Assembly: GCF_000524195.1 (NCBI RefSeq)
Contig: NW_020170383.1
Location: 2,442,103 to 2,506,102, forward strand
DNA from: Echinococcus granulosus
Lineage: Eukaryota > Platyhelminthes > Cestoda > Cyclophyllidea > Taeniidae
Reading direction: 5' to 3'
Length of the DNA: 64,000 nt
In this document: piece after piece, positions 14,201-28,298 of the stretch
Position numbering within the stretch: position 1 is the stretch's first letter
Layout of the letters: every line of letters starts with the position of its first letter
Translations under genes and position numbers: made by a program
The notes under the pieces: generated by a model
What the model saw: the letters and a program-made list of their open reading frames with translations, nothing else
What the model was told of the DNA's origin: nothing
Databases searched by the model: none

Positions 14201-16187
14201 GTTTCTCATTCTCTTGGTTACTTTTAAAATCCTCTTTTCATACATTAATAATCGTGTCGTGCTTTTTTGTTGATACCTTTGATAAATTTCATACCATGCG
14301 TGATTTCCTATGCAATAAAAGCAGTCAACTTAGCTTAGACAAAACTGGAACCAGCTGGGCTGGATTTTTCGTAGAGTTCCTTCATTTTCTTAAAACTCTT
14401 GTTTTCAAAAACAGAAAATAATAACAAATTTTGTTTGATGGAAAGACTTGTGGAGCATGTCCTTTTTTGCACCGATACTACTGGAGATTGGGGCTGACTG
14501 TTTGGTAGTCAAAAATACACAATCCTAGTGAAGTTATCAGGCAAATATTCCCATTATGGATCACTGATGACATTAACACTAGAGGGTTTGTACCGCTCTT
14601 GCAATAACCCACATTGCATGGATTAAGGTGTCTATTTGAGTTGATTTACATCGATTATTTTTGTTTGCTTTGCAGGAAATATGTCCAGTCTCCGCGACTT
14701 TTATCTGAACGATAACCACAATCTGAACAACATTCCTGCCGAATTGTCTCAGTGTCCACTGCTGACCATCCTCAGCGTTGAGAATTGTCCTCTTCGAGAT
14801 CTGCCCCAGCCCATTGTCACTGGAGGTTCTGCTATGATCATTTACGTGCGTATTTCTATTTCATTACTCCCTAATATGGGTTCCTTTCTGGCGCATCACT
14901 TTTAAGGCTAAACATTTCATTTTATACGAGCATCGATTTAGCAATCTTTAGCTCTCAACCGTTTTACCATTTCAGTGGCGCTCTGTTTGTATTTTTGACG
15001 GTAGGACTCATCCCTATTTGGCATAACATTTCTTTGGAATTCCAAAATTTGTTTTTACATCGCTTAATGTCTTCTTTTTAGGGCTCGTTCATTGCTAGCT
15101 CGTTTTCAAGATTAAAATCGACTGGAATAATATAATTTTTTGCGCTAGACGTCGACCGATGCGTTTTCCGTTTATATATCACGTCCACATTGCAAATTTT
15201 GTTTGATAGTGTTTCGGGCCGTCTGCATTACCACTTTGATTACTTGACAAATCTCGTGTTTACAGGTATTGCGAATGTAAAAACATGCAGTTATGCAAGG
15301 GTAGATCAAAAATTGGGATAATTACTGAATAAAACGTGTTTAAAATCGCATTATTTCTGTAATTTGTCTTCCACTCACCACGTTGGCGTTTTAATAGTTC
15401 TTTATATGCTTATTCCATGATTGTCCCTTTCAATTGATGGTTGTGTGAACGATTTCATCTTTGGCAGCTGTCCGTAAATCAGTATTTGATTACGGAACCA
15501 GATTGTAATTATTGTCAGCTTGTAGAACGGATTTTTCTTGTCGAGTTAAATTTGGGCGAGTGAAAACTAGACTTTACAAGGTTTCAAAGACACACTTAAG
15601 TTCTGTTTTTGAAAAACTCGATTATTTGCCTCATTAGATTATAGTTCTTGGTCTTTTTCTGACATTCCGCGTTGCCTTTTCAGTCACAAGTTAATCACAC
15701 GAGATAAATTGCACACATTTCGAGTTTCCTACCTACGTGAATAGTGTGGTGTCCGTCCCATCTTTAACGATGTTATGAAACATAGATATTGGTAGGGTCA
15801 GGCGATTGTAAGCAGAAATAGTGTGGTCAGATTTGCTTATCTGTCTTTTGCATTTTCGTTACACCATTTTCGATTACGAAATTTCTTTGAATCACCTAAT
15901 TTCATCTTTTAACTTCCTCATTAAAAGGTGAGACTCTACTTCTTAAAGAATGTGTAAAATCACTAAGCTACAATTCACTTTCACTAAAGCAACTTACGGC
16001 TGTCGTCTTTGAATTTCTACCTCCATGACGTTCTTCACCTCTGCTTTGTCTGACTTTCTTTTTTTCAAGATGCTTATTTTTAACTGGACGTCCTAGTTAC
16101 TTTTTTCTCGTTATTCTCTTCCTTTCTTACTCCTTGCAGTTTTTGCAACAAGTTTTGCAGTTGCGACGCCAACATACGGCCCTCTAA
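5284..16187 (+). CDS. SHOC2: SHOC2/Sur-8 leucine-rich-repeat scaffold (N-terminus unresolved)
   Basis: Eleven exons: 5284-5679, 6861-6984, 7508-7616, 8008-8101, 10624-10728, 10806-10923, 11001-11125, 12099-12256, 12874-12941, 14676-14845 and 16140-16187. They join in one frame to 504 aa of almost continuous leucine-rich repeats. All junctions are GT-AG with matching phases. Family-specific stretches fix the identity: [10 protein letters not shown] at the start of the repeats, [63 protein letters not shown], and a short C-terminal exon beginning FLQQ. In animals SHOC2 binds MRAS-GTP and PP1 catalytic subunit and promotes removal of the inhibitory phosphate on RAF, feeding RAS-ERK signalling; it is cytosolic or membrane-recruited. 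Vertebrate SHOC2 has about 90 polar residues before the repeats. Here the frame can be extended to an ATG at 5224, but that segment is a pyrimidine-rich acceptor tract, so an upstream coding exon is more likely and was not found. Confidence 0.9.
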
Positions 16188-19100
16188 TGCCAACCATCGC
16201 CATTGGCATCACCCTCGCACTTTTCGGTTCATTTCCTGCGTTTGTCAATCCACCTCCTCCTCCAAATCAACCGTAAGTGGTTGTGGAGTATTTGTGATTT
16301 CCCCTCTTCCATTAGTTTCTACCTAATTCGACTTTCTCTTATTCTCTTCTTTACACCAAAGGAGGGTTATTCAACTTTTCGAATTCGTTTTTTTTCACCT
16401 ATTTTATCGTAAATTCGAATTGCTTTTGCAGTTAAAAATCACTAAATCTGCTCCATTCATTATTTGGGTTAATGTTCTTTTAAAAGCTTGACATTATCAA
16501 AACACTTCCCTCCAATACTTAAAAGGTGGAGCATTTTTGGACAATATGTCCCTTGGGAACTATTTTCGGCAAATTTGTTGTAGAGGCTCCCTTTCAATGT
16601 TTCTGTTGCTGCTCGTCCTCGTTTCTCACTCTTCGTCCAAGACTTCAAAGGGGGTACTCTTAGGCCCTGCTTACCTACAATTGGCGTTCGCAAAAGAATA
16701 CAAAGATATGTGGTGCCGAATGTCTATTGAGAGGGCTCTCATTGTTCAGCAAGCGCCTATGCCGCACCACACTCGTACAAAGGAAGTAACATTTAATCGG
16801 CGCACATGGATTCTGTGTTGTTTCTCTCTCTCACTCGCCCCGTTGTATCTGGATATGCGCATCCACATTTTAGCAAAAAGGTGGTTAAATAGTTGTAAGT
16901 GTACCTCTCGGGCTTAAACGTGTCAAAAGCATCGGGTTTTGATCCCTTGCAGGTGGATTTCTTTTAATTAAGGTAAAATTTTGATAGTACTCACTTGATA
17001 TATAATTGTATCAGCTTTTACAGTTTCAATCGTTTTCGTGTGTCATTTATTAAATTCATAGTACGAATTGCTTGCTCCAGTCTATTCTGAATTCTCGTGT
17101 CAGTTTCTGCCAATGATTCATATTATCAAACTGTCAATATACCCTGTACTGATTGCGTTATCTTTACGGTAGACTTCTTAGTCATTCGTAAATAGTATAT
17201 GTGGAAACAGAAAATAATTGCACTGGGAGTCCTGTCAACTCTCGTTAATTGTTGTAATCCAGCCGCCTTCTAGCTCAGACACGGATCTTAGCCGTCTGTA
17301 GTGTCTCGGAACACGGCGGCCAGATTGAAATGACTGGGAAACATTAACTTATGTACTGAGTAACACAGTCAAGTATTGGCTGGCCCTTTATCAGAAATCA
17401 CTTAGATTGTCACTCACGAGTCCGAACGTTCTTGATATTTGTCAGCTCAACTTTAGTAATGGTCACAGTTGGTGCCACGGCTCTGTACCCACACGTTGAC
17501 ATCAGGCCTCTTGAGCCAAATATAGTCGAATTTATGCGAATTTTCTCACAAAGCTCAAGCGTCGTCTGTTCTTTTCAGGATCAATCAGACTAAAACGCAG
17601 TAGCTATTAATCCAGTATGCTTTAAGCATTGGTTCCCATCGGCTTGGGACGTGTGTAGTGCTCAATGATTCGTAGCCCATCACAGGGCCTAGTTTTCAAG
17701 CGACATTTCTCACCCTTGTCAACTGATCTCCGGCCGCGTGCTCATATTAGGCCAGTATCTTTCTGGACATCGAAATTCTCACCTCATAGATCTCAACCAC
17801 GTGAATGAAGTATGACAGCATTGGCTAATGTTAATGAACTTATTAATATCATTTTTAGCTAGGAATTCAGCATATCTGAGTGGTATGGCTTGTCGTTTGT
17901 CAAGAATTTTGTTGTTTTATGAACAGGTTTAAGAACAGGTCTTTTGTTTGAATAAGTTTTTTCAAGCGCTGGGCTCTAATGCCGACGTCTATTTCACCAA
18001 GCCGAATTAACTCTTTATCAATCCAAATGCCCTTATTAAAATTCGGGCAAGCCTATCTTAACACCAATAAAGTTGATAAGTCTCCTCATCTCGTTTTTTA
18101 CCCTATGTCCTGTTGCGTCAAGCAGCTGAAGTCAGTCTAGCTGCCATCCTAATTGGCTTACTCCCACTCCATCGCCTTTCTCCTCCTTCCCCTCTTTACC
18201 GGTGATCCAACTCAACTTCAAAGGTTCGCAGGTTGGTTAGCAAACGTGCTCTTAAGGCCGAGCCTCATTGAGTTCGCACTCACTTGTACGCACGTACGGA
18301 GTTTTAGAGGGGGGGGATATACGTTTCACCTCTTTGTGTCTGTAGCCCCTTTTCACTTCACTGTTCACCACATCGTAGGAGTGGGATATGGGAAGGGGTC
18401 ACAACAAGTCAAAATTTATCATTTGAAGGGATTTTTTTCCTGTTTAGACCTCCAAAATGGCTGAAATACATCTTGTTTAGAGTAGTTACTCTCATCAACT
18501 TTTTATCCAAATTCTGCCTTTGGCCATCCCACAAGCTTATCGAATGCCGATTTGTCCTCTAAGAAAATCGAAAGGTTTACCAATTTTGATGTCTGATTTA
18601 TTTGCTGTTTGTAACTAAGTTACCATCTATGTATATTTTTTTTGAAAAGACCCTTGTTATCCACCCTAGGAAAAGTTGTGTTGGTGAAGGCTTTACCACG
18701 CCGGTACTTATCCCCATCGCATATCAACCTTCTTGATCATCTAATATTAGAACTAATTGTTAACTTTGGAGGGCTAATGCTTGAATTCCTAATTTATTTT
18801 TCATGCTTGACGCTACTAAATCTTTTTGCTTCCTCTGCCGACGTATGTAACCACCTATATTTTATGTTTGCTTTTATTTTGATGATTTCAAACACGTATT
18901 TCGCACTACAGTTCCAGCTTCACACTCCTCGTTTTCATATTCGTTCACTTCGATTAGACGCGCGCACAAGTGTTATTCGTGTTTAACCTAGTTAGTCTTT
19001 AGGTAGATGAACTATTCTGCGTAGTAAAGTACCCGGTAGCACAGATACCAAGCTGAGGCGATCAGGTACTTTTGTAACTCATGAAAAATCAACTGCGAAA

Positions 19101-21894
19101 TTGCAGCATTTATTTGCTTACTTGAATTACTCGTTTTGGACTGCGTGTGATAGGCATACATGGTGCAGTTATTTAGATTTTTATCTATGAATTAGCTATG
19201 TAATTATTTGGGTAATTAAATCTGCAGAGGCGAGTAAGAGATGACTTTTCGGGTGCGTGATTTACTGTGTGGTTATTATCTCCTCTGTTTTGTAATTATA
19301 GGGTACTCAGATGTTTCCACACTCAAAGTATATCACTTCCTCTTTGTGAGTCTGAGGCTCGTAATGTCTCGTAAAACCACGCTGAGTGCTTCTGTATTCC
19401 CTTATAGGGTCATCGTCCGCCCTGCGTCCAATCGTCCAATTTATCGGTGAATACAGCTTCGGTTTTGTCTTTTCAAATTCGTGGCAGTTGTACATATCGC
19501 ATACCAAATGACATTACGAATTATCCTATTACTGCTACCCTTTATTATTGCTGGTGTGAAGAGAACCTTTTGTGTGGACACTTTGACTTTTCTACTAATT
19601 TGGTTTCAGTATAACGAAAGTTTGTCGGCTAAAAATGTCTTCAAATAGGAGTCCAGTTTTCAACTTGTTAGCAAGTTGAAGCGCTTTGGGTCGTGTATTA
19701 TCCGATACTCTTCCCCGATAGTCATCTATTTTCATTAAGTTATTAAACTTTGTCCAGTTCACGAATCGGTTTTGTAGATGGCCATCAAGTAGGAACGTTA
19801 TTTTCATAAACATAGTATAGAGGCTACATGAGAGCCTTCGTAAGCAGCCCTCATCTTTACCGATGCGTGCATGCCTGTGGCCTTGTATTTGAGTTATGAA
19901 GTGATTCTATGTTTAATTTGTTACCGCAGTTGGTCATCTGTACATCATACTTTTGCAGTGGGCATTTGTTTGCTGTTTTTTGCTTGGGAGTTCCACAAGC
20001 TTATTGCCTGGATGTGCGTGGATATCGATTCCTGAGATTTGGCATTTTGAGAAATCATCTTGAGTTTGCAGATCTCATTTTGATATCTGACGTAAATGTT
20101 GATGGTCCGCAAACAAGTATGGCTCATCTTGCGTTGTAATGGCTTGGCTGAGCACCTCAATATTTGAGTGACGTATGCACCAAACAACAGAAATATTGCT
20201 GAGTGCCAAGTCTTAGCTGAAACGTGGATTTATTAGGTGTGTATGAGCTTAAACTTACTGCACTCAGTGCCATCAACTACTGCCAACACCCGACCAGCGT
20301 TTGTGCGTACGTAAATATCAAACCAAATAACGTCGAAACCAATTAGTCTGACTACTTTTCAGGCACAAATAAACGAGTTTTTAAAATGCTAAATTATTTT
20401 ACTATTCTTGCTGTCCATTAGAAGTATATTCGTTTTTGACAAAGAGCACGTTAGGTCGATTGATCAGTTGCCACTTTTTACTGTTAACTATTCCTTTATT
20501 TCCAATATTCTAAAACAGGAGTGGGGGAACTCAAACTGAGCCCTTGTAGAAACTCCATTCCTATTTTTTAAAGTTAGTATAACTTCCATCGTTATACAAC
20601 AAAAAACTGTGGAACAATATCCTCAGTTCATCAAAATTCCGACAAAGTTCAGATGGAATGAGTTAAAGTGCTTCCAAGTAGCCCTTAATGCCGGCACCCG
20701 GTTAGAGCAATTAAAGGTTGAGAATTTGATCTTCGTTGTCAACTAAATGGAAAGGAAACTGCTTCACCAACCAATACCGAGATCATTTGGGTCACGCCAA
20801 CAGCATTTAAAGGTTTGGTAGAATTTATGATGCTTCACTTTGACAACTCATTAAATAACCTATGAGTAGGTTTGCTACAAATACTTAGGCATGGATGTAC
20901 AGTGATGCAATTAATATTACCAAGGTTGAAAGTTATACTGTTGAAGTTGCGTCAGGTTCAACAAAAAAATCATGGTTTCGAGTTTTACTCAATTAGCACA
21001 GTTTTACGTATCACGAGTTCTCTCTATTGTGCCCGGCTTGTCAATGATGAATCGCATTAATCATGGTTTACGCACCAACTTCTTGAAAAATGGATGTCTG
21101 TACACCTCTCCACGCTCGTAAACTGAGCAAAACGTGTTCAGTGCCTCTAGCCATGGTGACACATTCAAGGATATCGATGAACAAGGGCTTTGTCGTCAAA
21201 ACCATTCCAGATTTCATTTACATGCCCTTTAATAAAAAAGTGCTTCACTTTGACTGCAATAAAATGCATTGATGAATGCACACATAAAGCATGCATGACC
21301 ATCAGATACGACCACCCCATAACCCGAACCGACCATAAAGCAGCCATCACATTCTAACAAGACTTTGATACAAACATAGTTTGATAAGATCTACCAACCG
21401 TGCAATGATGTGCAGAGAAGTCGACCCAATCCTGGTCAAATAATACCTCAACAAACGCAGAACAAGCACTCAAGCGTGACAGCAGTCTTGGTCATGACCT
21501 ATGACAATCTGCGCAAGCATGGGCGTGAAGACAATTGTAGACAAAAATCCAACACCTTTCAAAATGTGCAATGAAAACCCCACCCGCCGCATCCAAGTGA
21601 CTCGAGGCAATCCAATCGTGTCGGCGCCAATCTGTCTTCGCCAGAACTCGGTTTGTTTAGGATATACTCAGTGAGCACTTTATGGAGCATGGACGTTTGA
21701 AAACAAAAATGTAGATCACATTCACTAGTTTTTGAGAATTTCCCGCGATCGAAAAAGGGGACTTCGAAACAAGAGATTTTATTTGGTACAACACCACATC
21801 AATCAGAGAATTAAACCGACACAATCACACCCCCATCCAAGCAGAAAGCGTAGAAAAAGGCGGTCAGTGATACACAAAGGATGAAGGGGCGCGA
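16188..21894. other. intergenic, no supported gene
   Basis: The SHOC2 3' flank followed by about 5.5 kb without a convincing exon. Open frames at 16537-16917, 18153-18464, 18642-18986 and 19909-20139 (plus) have no recognisable domain and mostly hydrophobic, composition-driven content. A more GC-rich patch at 17260-17800 contains an imperfect inverted repeat (see findings) and may be an old repeat. Confidence 0.45.
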
Positions 21895-24800
21895 CTAGAA
21901 AATTTTGTTCACCAAAAAAGCCACCACGAGGACAACGTAGAAGCCGTTCAGATTGGCCGGTTGACCCACCATCGCTCGCAGCTTGTCCAGCAGTGATGAT
22001 ACGAGGTTGGCGTCCAACGGACGTCCTCGCTGTAGAACAGAGCGAACGTTTGAGCGTAGTTGTGGCAAAATCATGGATACTTTGAGTATATCTATCCAGT
22101 CTGCCGCGATTCGTTCCTCACATACGTGAAGCTCAGTCAATTTCGTCGCACAAGCGCAATTGGCCCCTTAAACACCTGCCTGCATTTCAAGGCCAACTCC
22201 CAAACCCGTGTGTAATTAATGGAGAAGTCATTCGTGTGAATGACAGCACCTACGCAGTGCTGTTCAAAATAAACAAACGCATGCGTCCTTTGACTGTCAG
22301 CCATATCTTTTGTGAAGACAAGTGAGAACGTGATGCGCTCTTAATAAGGGTGCCTCATGCGTACACTGCATTGACCAAGAGGAGACAAGCTCCAAATATA
22401 AGATATCCGTACCCGTTTGCCAACAATTCCAATCTTGGTCATCAGCTGGGTCAAACGTGGAGTCGAGGCCTGAGTAGGTGGAAGGTAGATGTTCTGCAAC
22501 TTGCGTTTCCACCACCGTGGCCTGAAGTGCAAAGAACTTGTCAGTGGACGCACGGCAAATGCTGACTAGATTTTCTGCAAAAAGTTCGAAGACCAAAAAA
22601 CAGCGCATAATCTGCACAAAATATTCTAATGACTCAGAATGCGCCGATATTAAACGAAAAAGAAAACATCCTTTTAAAGTTCGAACATAAGCACTTTTCC
22701 CACATTTCTAGTCAAACACCCTCCACTACCACTGTATGGGTACAGTAACTATATATTCGCTATGGCGTTCAGCAGGCCTTGAAATGGTACTTTTTTTGTG
22801 CATGGGATTTCAGAACAAATCGCCAAATATCCCCAAAAACATGATACATATTAATGTGGTCAGACAATGTTCGCTTTGGTAATTACGTGAGGTGAAGGTA
22901 AAGGCTATTGTGCAATAATAAAGATTGCACTTAGTAATTCCTAGCGAGAAAACAAGGTGGGACTTACCCGTTAAGGGGGCGGCTTATTTCATAGGTGTAT
23001 TTTCTGATTTGCACGAATTTAGGGCCAATAGGAAACCCCGAGAGTTCGAGAAGTGCAAGAACTGAGGAAAAAGATTAAGTATTTCAGCATAAGAGTGGCA
23101 TGTCACTGTAGTCAAAAAAATGCAATTCGACCAAAAACGTAACGCAACGTAACGCAAGTGGAGGAGACACGATTTAAAACTCACCCCGGATAAGAAGGAG
23201 CTTCTCACGCGTTTGAAAAGAAGACATTTAATGCGCTTGAAAATATGAGACAAATCCAAAAAGGCCGTTAGATCCCGTGATTATACTTAAAGAATGAATC
23301 TGTCAGCACAGCATTCGAATTTAACGTTTATAAACACCAATCACGCATGGAACGCCGCATCCATCAGTCACGCCTCAAAGGAATAACTGTTTGTTTCAAT
23401 TTTCAAAAGATCGCGCCATACAGGCGGTAGAATGTGTTGACAGCACAAAACAAAGTGGTGAACCAGTTTATCGACACAAATGTTTACTACCTTAGTCAAC
23501 ATGAAAACTTACCCTCCTTCTCCTTGGTAAGAATTCGATAGACAAGGGTTGCGACAATTGGGGAGTTCTCGAAGGTCCTTTCGCCACTCAATGCCGCCTC
23601 AAAGTCGACCACAGGCAAATGTCCGGCTGAAGGAAAGGCAACGCGAATATTACCCCATCTAGATCAGCACACAAAATGATGGCAATGTAGCAAGAAAATT
23701 CTAACCTGTTCGAAGCATCCAAAGCCCGTTCCAAAAGGACAAGCCAATTCGTCAATCAAATTCGGTACGTAACTTTCAATGTTTTATGGCATAGCTTGGA
23801 TTACATTCAATAAACTTTCGGTCGTTTATTTAAAATACATCTTTGTTGGTCCTAAACCCATCACTAGAAGCCACAAAAGATAAAACCACTAAAAAAGGTA
23901 GTACTGATAGGTACTGCAACCTTTATTTGAGCCTATCTTCTCTTACTGACCGAGAATAGCTTTAAGGAAAAAGTTTATCCGATCAGGATAATGGCTATTA
24001 CCTACACTGATCACAGGTGATGATATGTGCATGAGAATGAATTATCCCATTTTTTGTGCAGGCAAAACACAGGCTCGATCTGCAAATTGACTGTGTACAA
24101 GAAAATAGGAGATGTGGATTGAACCGTAACAAACAGGTATTTAGAGGTTGTCAGGAAGTGCTTTTCAAAAAAGAAGTGATGGAGCTTACCATTCGTCAAA
24201 AATGAGAATCGTTAGATTCCGACATTTTTTTCAAGGCATAAAATAAAGCCAAGAATTTAGTAAACAACTGCTTTCTATAACACCTGATTTACCAAAGCAT
24301 TTAAGGATTTTCGAACACAGAATTCGACAGATAGGGTGCGGATTTCGTAAACAAAAAACAAGACATACGAATGATGGAAGGCATCTTTTCAGGGGTGCTT
24401 GGTACATGGTGGAAAGAGAGTTCTTTCCAGGGTCCATTCTCGTTCATCGCACCCTCCAGAACCAGTACAGTGCGTTGTCGGTCTACCTTCAAAAGCACAT
24501 CCTTCTCCTTTCTAAATAAAAAAAAAAGGATTTCATATTAGTGAAGGCAGACAGACACTGTAACAATAGAAAAAAGATAAAAGTTGGAAGGGAAGCAAAG
24601 CTCACTGATGAAAGAAGCGGTAGTCATTGGCGAGATGGAAGGGCTTCAGCGCGGCAGTAAGTTCGTGTGCGAAACTAGGCAGAGGCACAACGCTACTAGA
24701 ATCCACCAGACTTGAGAATGGCGCCTGTGGTGGGAAGACAAAAAATTTGTACAAATAAAATTCTGGTGATTATGCTTTACCAATGGGTTGGTACAGATCC

Positions 24801-27800
24801 CCATCGTGAACCGAAAGCTGTTCATACTAGTAACGTAATGATACTAATGTTTCAATGATCCGCATGATAAAGACCGATTAGGATAACATAAACTTATGAT
24901 CTACCGAGGCGGGAATCTCATTACGTAGCTCTTCGCAGTCTCCTGCAATCCGCTCTCCACATCGGTGACACAAAGCTCTGACCATGGTACCAACAAGCTT
25001 TCCAACTCCTCGGAACATTTGTAACAAAAGCACCTTTCATAATTATACGTGGTATTTCGTGATCCAAATAACTACATTGTTCTAAAACAAAGCCAGGAAG
25101 TCGGTCCGCAGCTTTAGATCGACTGAGCAGTATTCAGCTGCACCAACAAATGCTCCCTTCACTGGAACCTTATTGTCACAAGCAACACTTTTCAAAAGCA
25201 GTAATCACCAAAACCTACCCCCTTAGCCGTAAAACACCAGTATAAAATCTACATTTTTAACTTCTAAAATGGAAAAAGCGCTATTTCAAGAAAAAAAGAC
25301 CAAGAATCATGTGTAAATGGTCTGAATGGTAAGATACCAGCGACGCTGCAAAAAGACCACCGCCCATTAGACCGACAAGAGCTACCCCGGTGAAGTCCAG
25401 CATACGGTTCATACAGCCCCTCGTAGACAAAGATCTGTGAATAGATATGGAAATAATCAAACTCAACGTCAGAGGTAGAAAACTTTGCAGCATCCCAATA
25501 AACGCTTACCTAAACATTTCAGCGAGAAGATTCAAAGCAAAGAACGAAGATACAATAAGAACGGTGTAATAATTCACCGTCTTTGCCTGATCAATGAATT
25601 CTTTGCGTAGAATCGCTACAAAAACAGGCAGAACTACGATGGCGTATTTGGCAAAAATGCGGTGGGCGTGTGTATTATTTCCAAAAGCAAACTGACTAGT
25701 TAGAAAGGTAATTAGCAAAACACTGGTCCTTATCGAACAGTAGTGAAACCAATACGACTCAATGAAAGAAGTTGTGAAGTTTAGAAGTCAATAAGTCTTC
25801 CTCGAAAAGTGGATCAAGGTTTGGGAGGATTTTTAAATAGTTTAACCCTGTCTCAAGCATGGGATACAATATTTAAGTGGTGAATTCCAGATGGCAGTGC
25901 AAATATCAAGTTTAGTTTTCCATCTCTGAACTGATGGCGAAATTGTCGTGGAATATGCAGCCAGGCTTTGGCCTTTTCACCGTCATAGCTTCGTAAAAAT
26001 AGCACTAAATTTAAAAAGTTTGCATATTTTGTGGACGAAAATCAAACTGTAAGCCACCTAAACTGAAACAACCTTTGTTTGGCTGCATTGCGAAGCATGT
26101 ATAAAAACAAGTTCGACTAACTGAAGACGTGATTAATTGGCGTAATTTTACAAATTTGTTCGCACATTTATTGACAAATGTGAAATGAAAACGTACGACC
26201 CTTCCGAGCCGGAGATGATACCGGGACCAAAATTCTGATTACTCTGATACGTCTATTTTTTGTTGTCGGTCATTTGTATAGTACCTGGATAGGTTATACA
26301 TTTACATCAGCCATACAGGCAGTGGATGGAAAGCATCTAGAGACTAGTCATCTGCGAACCAAAGATGCCCAGACGGGTACATAAGTCAAACCCGTAGATA
26401 AACGCGTCCGTACAAGCAAGACAACAGTGAACAGGAAGAGTCGATGCAATTAATTGAGGCCAGACAGACAGTTAAACGTGGCCAAGCCCGTTGTAAAGCA
26501 ACACCGCGACACCCAGATATTCACATGCCAAGCTATGGCTGCAATTCTAAACGCGTGCGCACCGAAGCATACACAAGCACATAAGCACATGCTTACTTAT
26601 TCGCATGGCCTCGATACCCTCCTGAAAACCGAAAAATACCCACACGCCGTAGAAGAGAACTGTAAGCACGGCCACTGTCGTTGCAACTGAGACGAATCTG
26701 TGAGAGACCGGCGATCCTTCTGGATAAAGGGAATAGAATTATTCATAAGTAGCGAGAAAAAGGTGTTAATCTCACACAAAGGCTAGACAACGGAAATTAA
26801 TAAAGCATACTGCATCTTTTGGGCTCCGGCAGAAGAGCAAAGCTGAGAACGATGGAGAGGAGATTGTAGATGCCGTGGTTACCGATGACTATCAAGTCGG
26901 CATGAAACATGACCTGTAAGCGAAATAAACATTGCGTACTATGATGATGTACTACCCTGAAAGAGCATTTAACGAGGATCACCATTGAAAAATATAGTTC
27001 ATAGTCTTCCGTAGTTCCCATCGATTAAATGCACTTAACATTTTCAAAAGACTAAAATACCGTGAGAAAACTAAGCTAAAATGTACAGATTTGTATAAAT
27101 CATCGCCCAAATGAACGCACATGAAATTAGAACCTAAAAAACCTATTAGTGCTCAGTACGAACCATCTTAGGCGCAAAAATGGAAAAACGATGGAAAACC
27201 CATCTCCCCACCAGAATGAATGCTCTGAAAGGTCTAATTACAAGTACATAGCAGAAATACTTATGTTAATAAAAATTCCGGTAGTGTACTTAAAATAGAT
27301 TTCCTTAACTCGTCACGGTCATCAATCGATGTTTAATACTAAAAAAATGAATATACTGTGTACATTCCCTTGTATCCAAAAATAAATCAAGTTCAGAAAA
27401 GACTACAAGGTAAGAAACTACGTACCTTCGCAAAGAAGGAAAATATCTGCAATTCGCGTACGGGAATCAAGAAGAGAAAAGGTATGAAAATTTCCATAAC
27501 GATGAAGAACAATGAGATGATACGAAGGACCAAACTAGGGGCCAAACTAAGATAATAAGCTGCTGGTGTTGGAGAGATCTGAAACCAACAGCACTGAGAT
27601 GTCGAAGCGCAGGTTCACACGAGCGAAGTCAATAAAGAATCGAACGGATCAATTCACCTGCGTGGAAAAATAGTGCTCCATCGCAGAAAGGTCCCACCAG
27701 AAATAGTTATCGTTTGCTAATCTAGCAAATCCTGTAGAGACAGCCTCTCTAAAGAGAAGCCACTTTATCAACCAGGCAACGATCATGGAAGCAGAACGCG

Positions 27801-28298
27801 AATATTTTCGTAGTTTAATTGATAGTAAGAAACATAGGAAACCAGCTTCAATTAAAAGCGATGTCCACTTCCAATCGGCCACACCTGGACAAACCTAAGT
27901 ACCAATAATTGTTTAAATTTGTGGTTCACCTTAACAATGGAAAAGAATGATATCCATTGAAAAAGGAGTGACAGTGTCCCAAGTAACTGAGGTATAGCCA
28001 TGGAAAGGAATGAAAGCGTGAGTCCGGCAAGAACGGAAAGTTCAGCTGCATGATACTCGCTTAGATAAAAGCTATTATGAAATCTTATAATAGATGGGAT
28101 GCCCATTAAGAAGTCCTCAAGCGTCTTTGGTACAGATAGATCCAATAGTCTAACAGGAGCAACGCCCTCATCTCCGATAAGACCTACATTAAAATGCGAT
28201 TCTGCTGATAGTTTCTTACCCGGCAGCTGAACGTAAAGTGATGCGAAAGCCAAGAAGTAGACCAGATTAATTCCAAACAGAACTGCGTTCTCAAACAT
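21895..28298 (-). CDS. Lipase maturation factor (LMF) family membrane protein
   Basis: Multi-exon minus-strand gene starting at ATG 28298. Well-supported exons: 28298-27930, 27894-27658, 27578-27426, 26913-26811, 26719-about 26618, about 25699-25510, 25434-25338, 24724-24606, 24511-24369 and 23626-23513. Probable 3' exons: 22574-22413, 22259-22176 and 22131-21895 (stop). LMF landmarks, in order: LAFASLYVQLPG in the first membrane span, DWKWTSLLIEAGFL, WLIKWLLFREAVSTGFARL, WWDLSAMEHYFSTQ, FIVMEIFIPFLF, IGNHGIYNLLSIVL, a span with VAVLTVLFYGVW, LANDYRFF, VLVLEGAMNENGPWKE, and VATLVYRILT. Several hydrophobic helices fit the multi-span ER protein that folds and assembles dimeric lipases in animals. 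Unresolved: a phase jump between 26618 and 25699 (a small exon is missing), and the exon between 24369 and 23626, where the frame matching the family motif FWNGLWML (near 23730) is preceded by an in-frame TGA. The final exons end in a hydrophobic segment (VVLVVAFLVNKIF); they may belong to this gene or to a neighbour. I cannot separate LMF1 from LMF2. Confidence 0.8.

Noticed and set aside
16537..16917. 126-codon plus-strand ORF with a hydrophobic segment (FLLLLVLVS)
   Set aside because: No homology recognised, odd Cys/His/Arg composition, no splice partner. It lies in the SHOC2 3' flank, so a chance frame is more likely.
18642..18986. 114-codon plus-strand hydrophobic ORF
   Set aside because: Looks like AT-rich sequence read as Leu/Phe/Ile. 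No border signals and no family.
24900..25060. Minus-strand coding-like stretch (MFRGVGKLVGTMVRAL region) between LMF exons
   Set aside because: The flanking LMF exons join directly in phase 0 and match the family without it. Probably intron.
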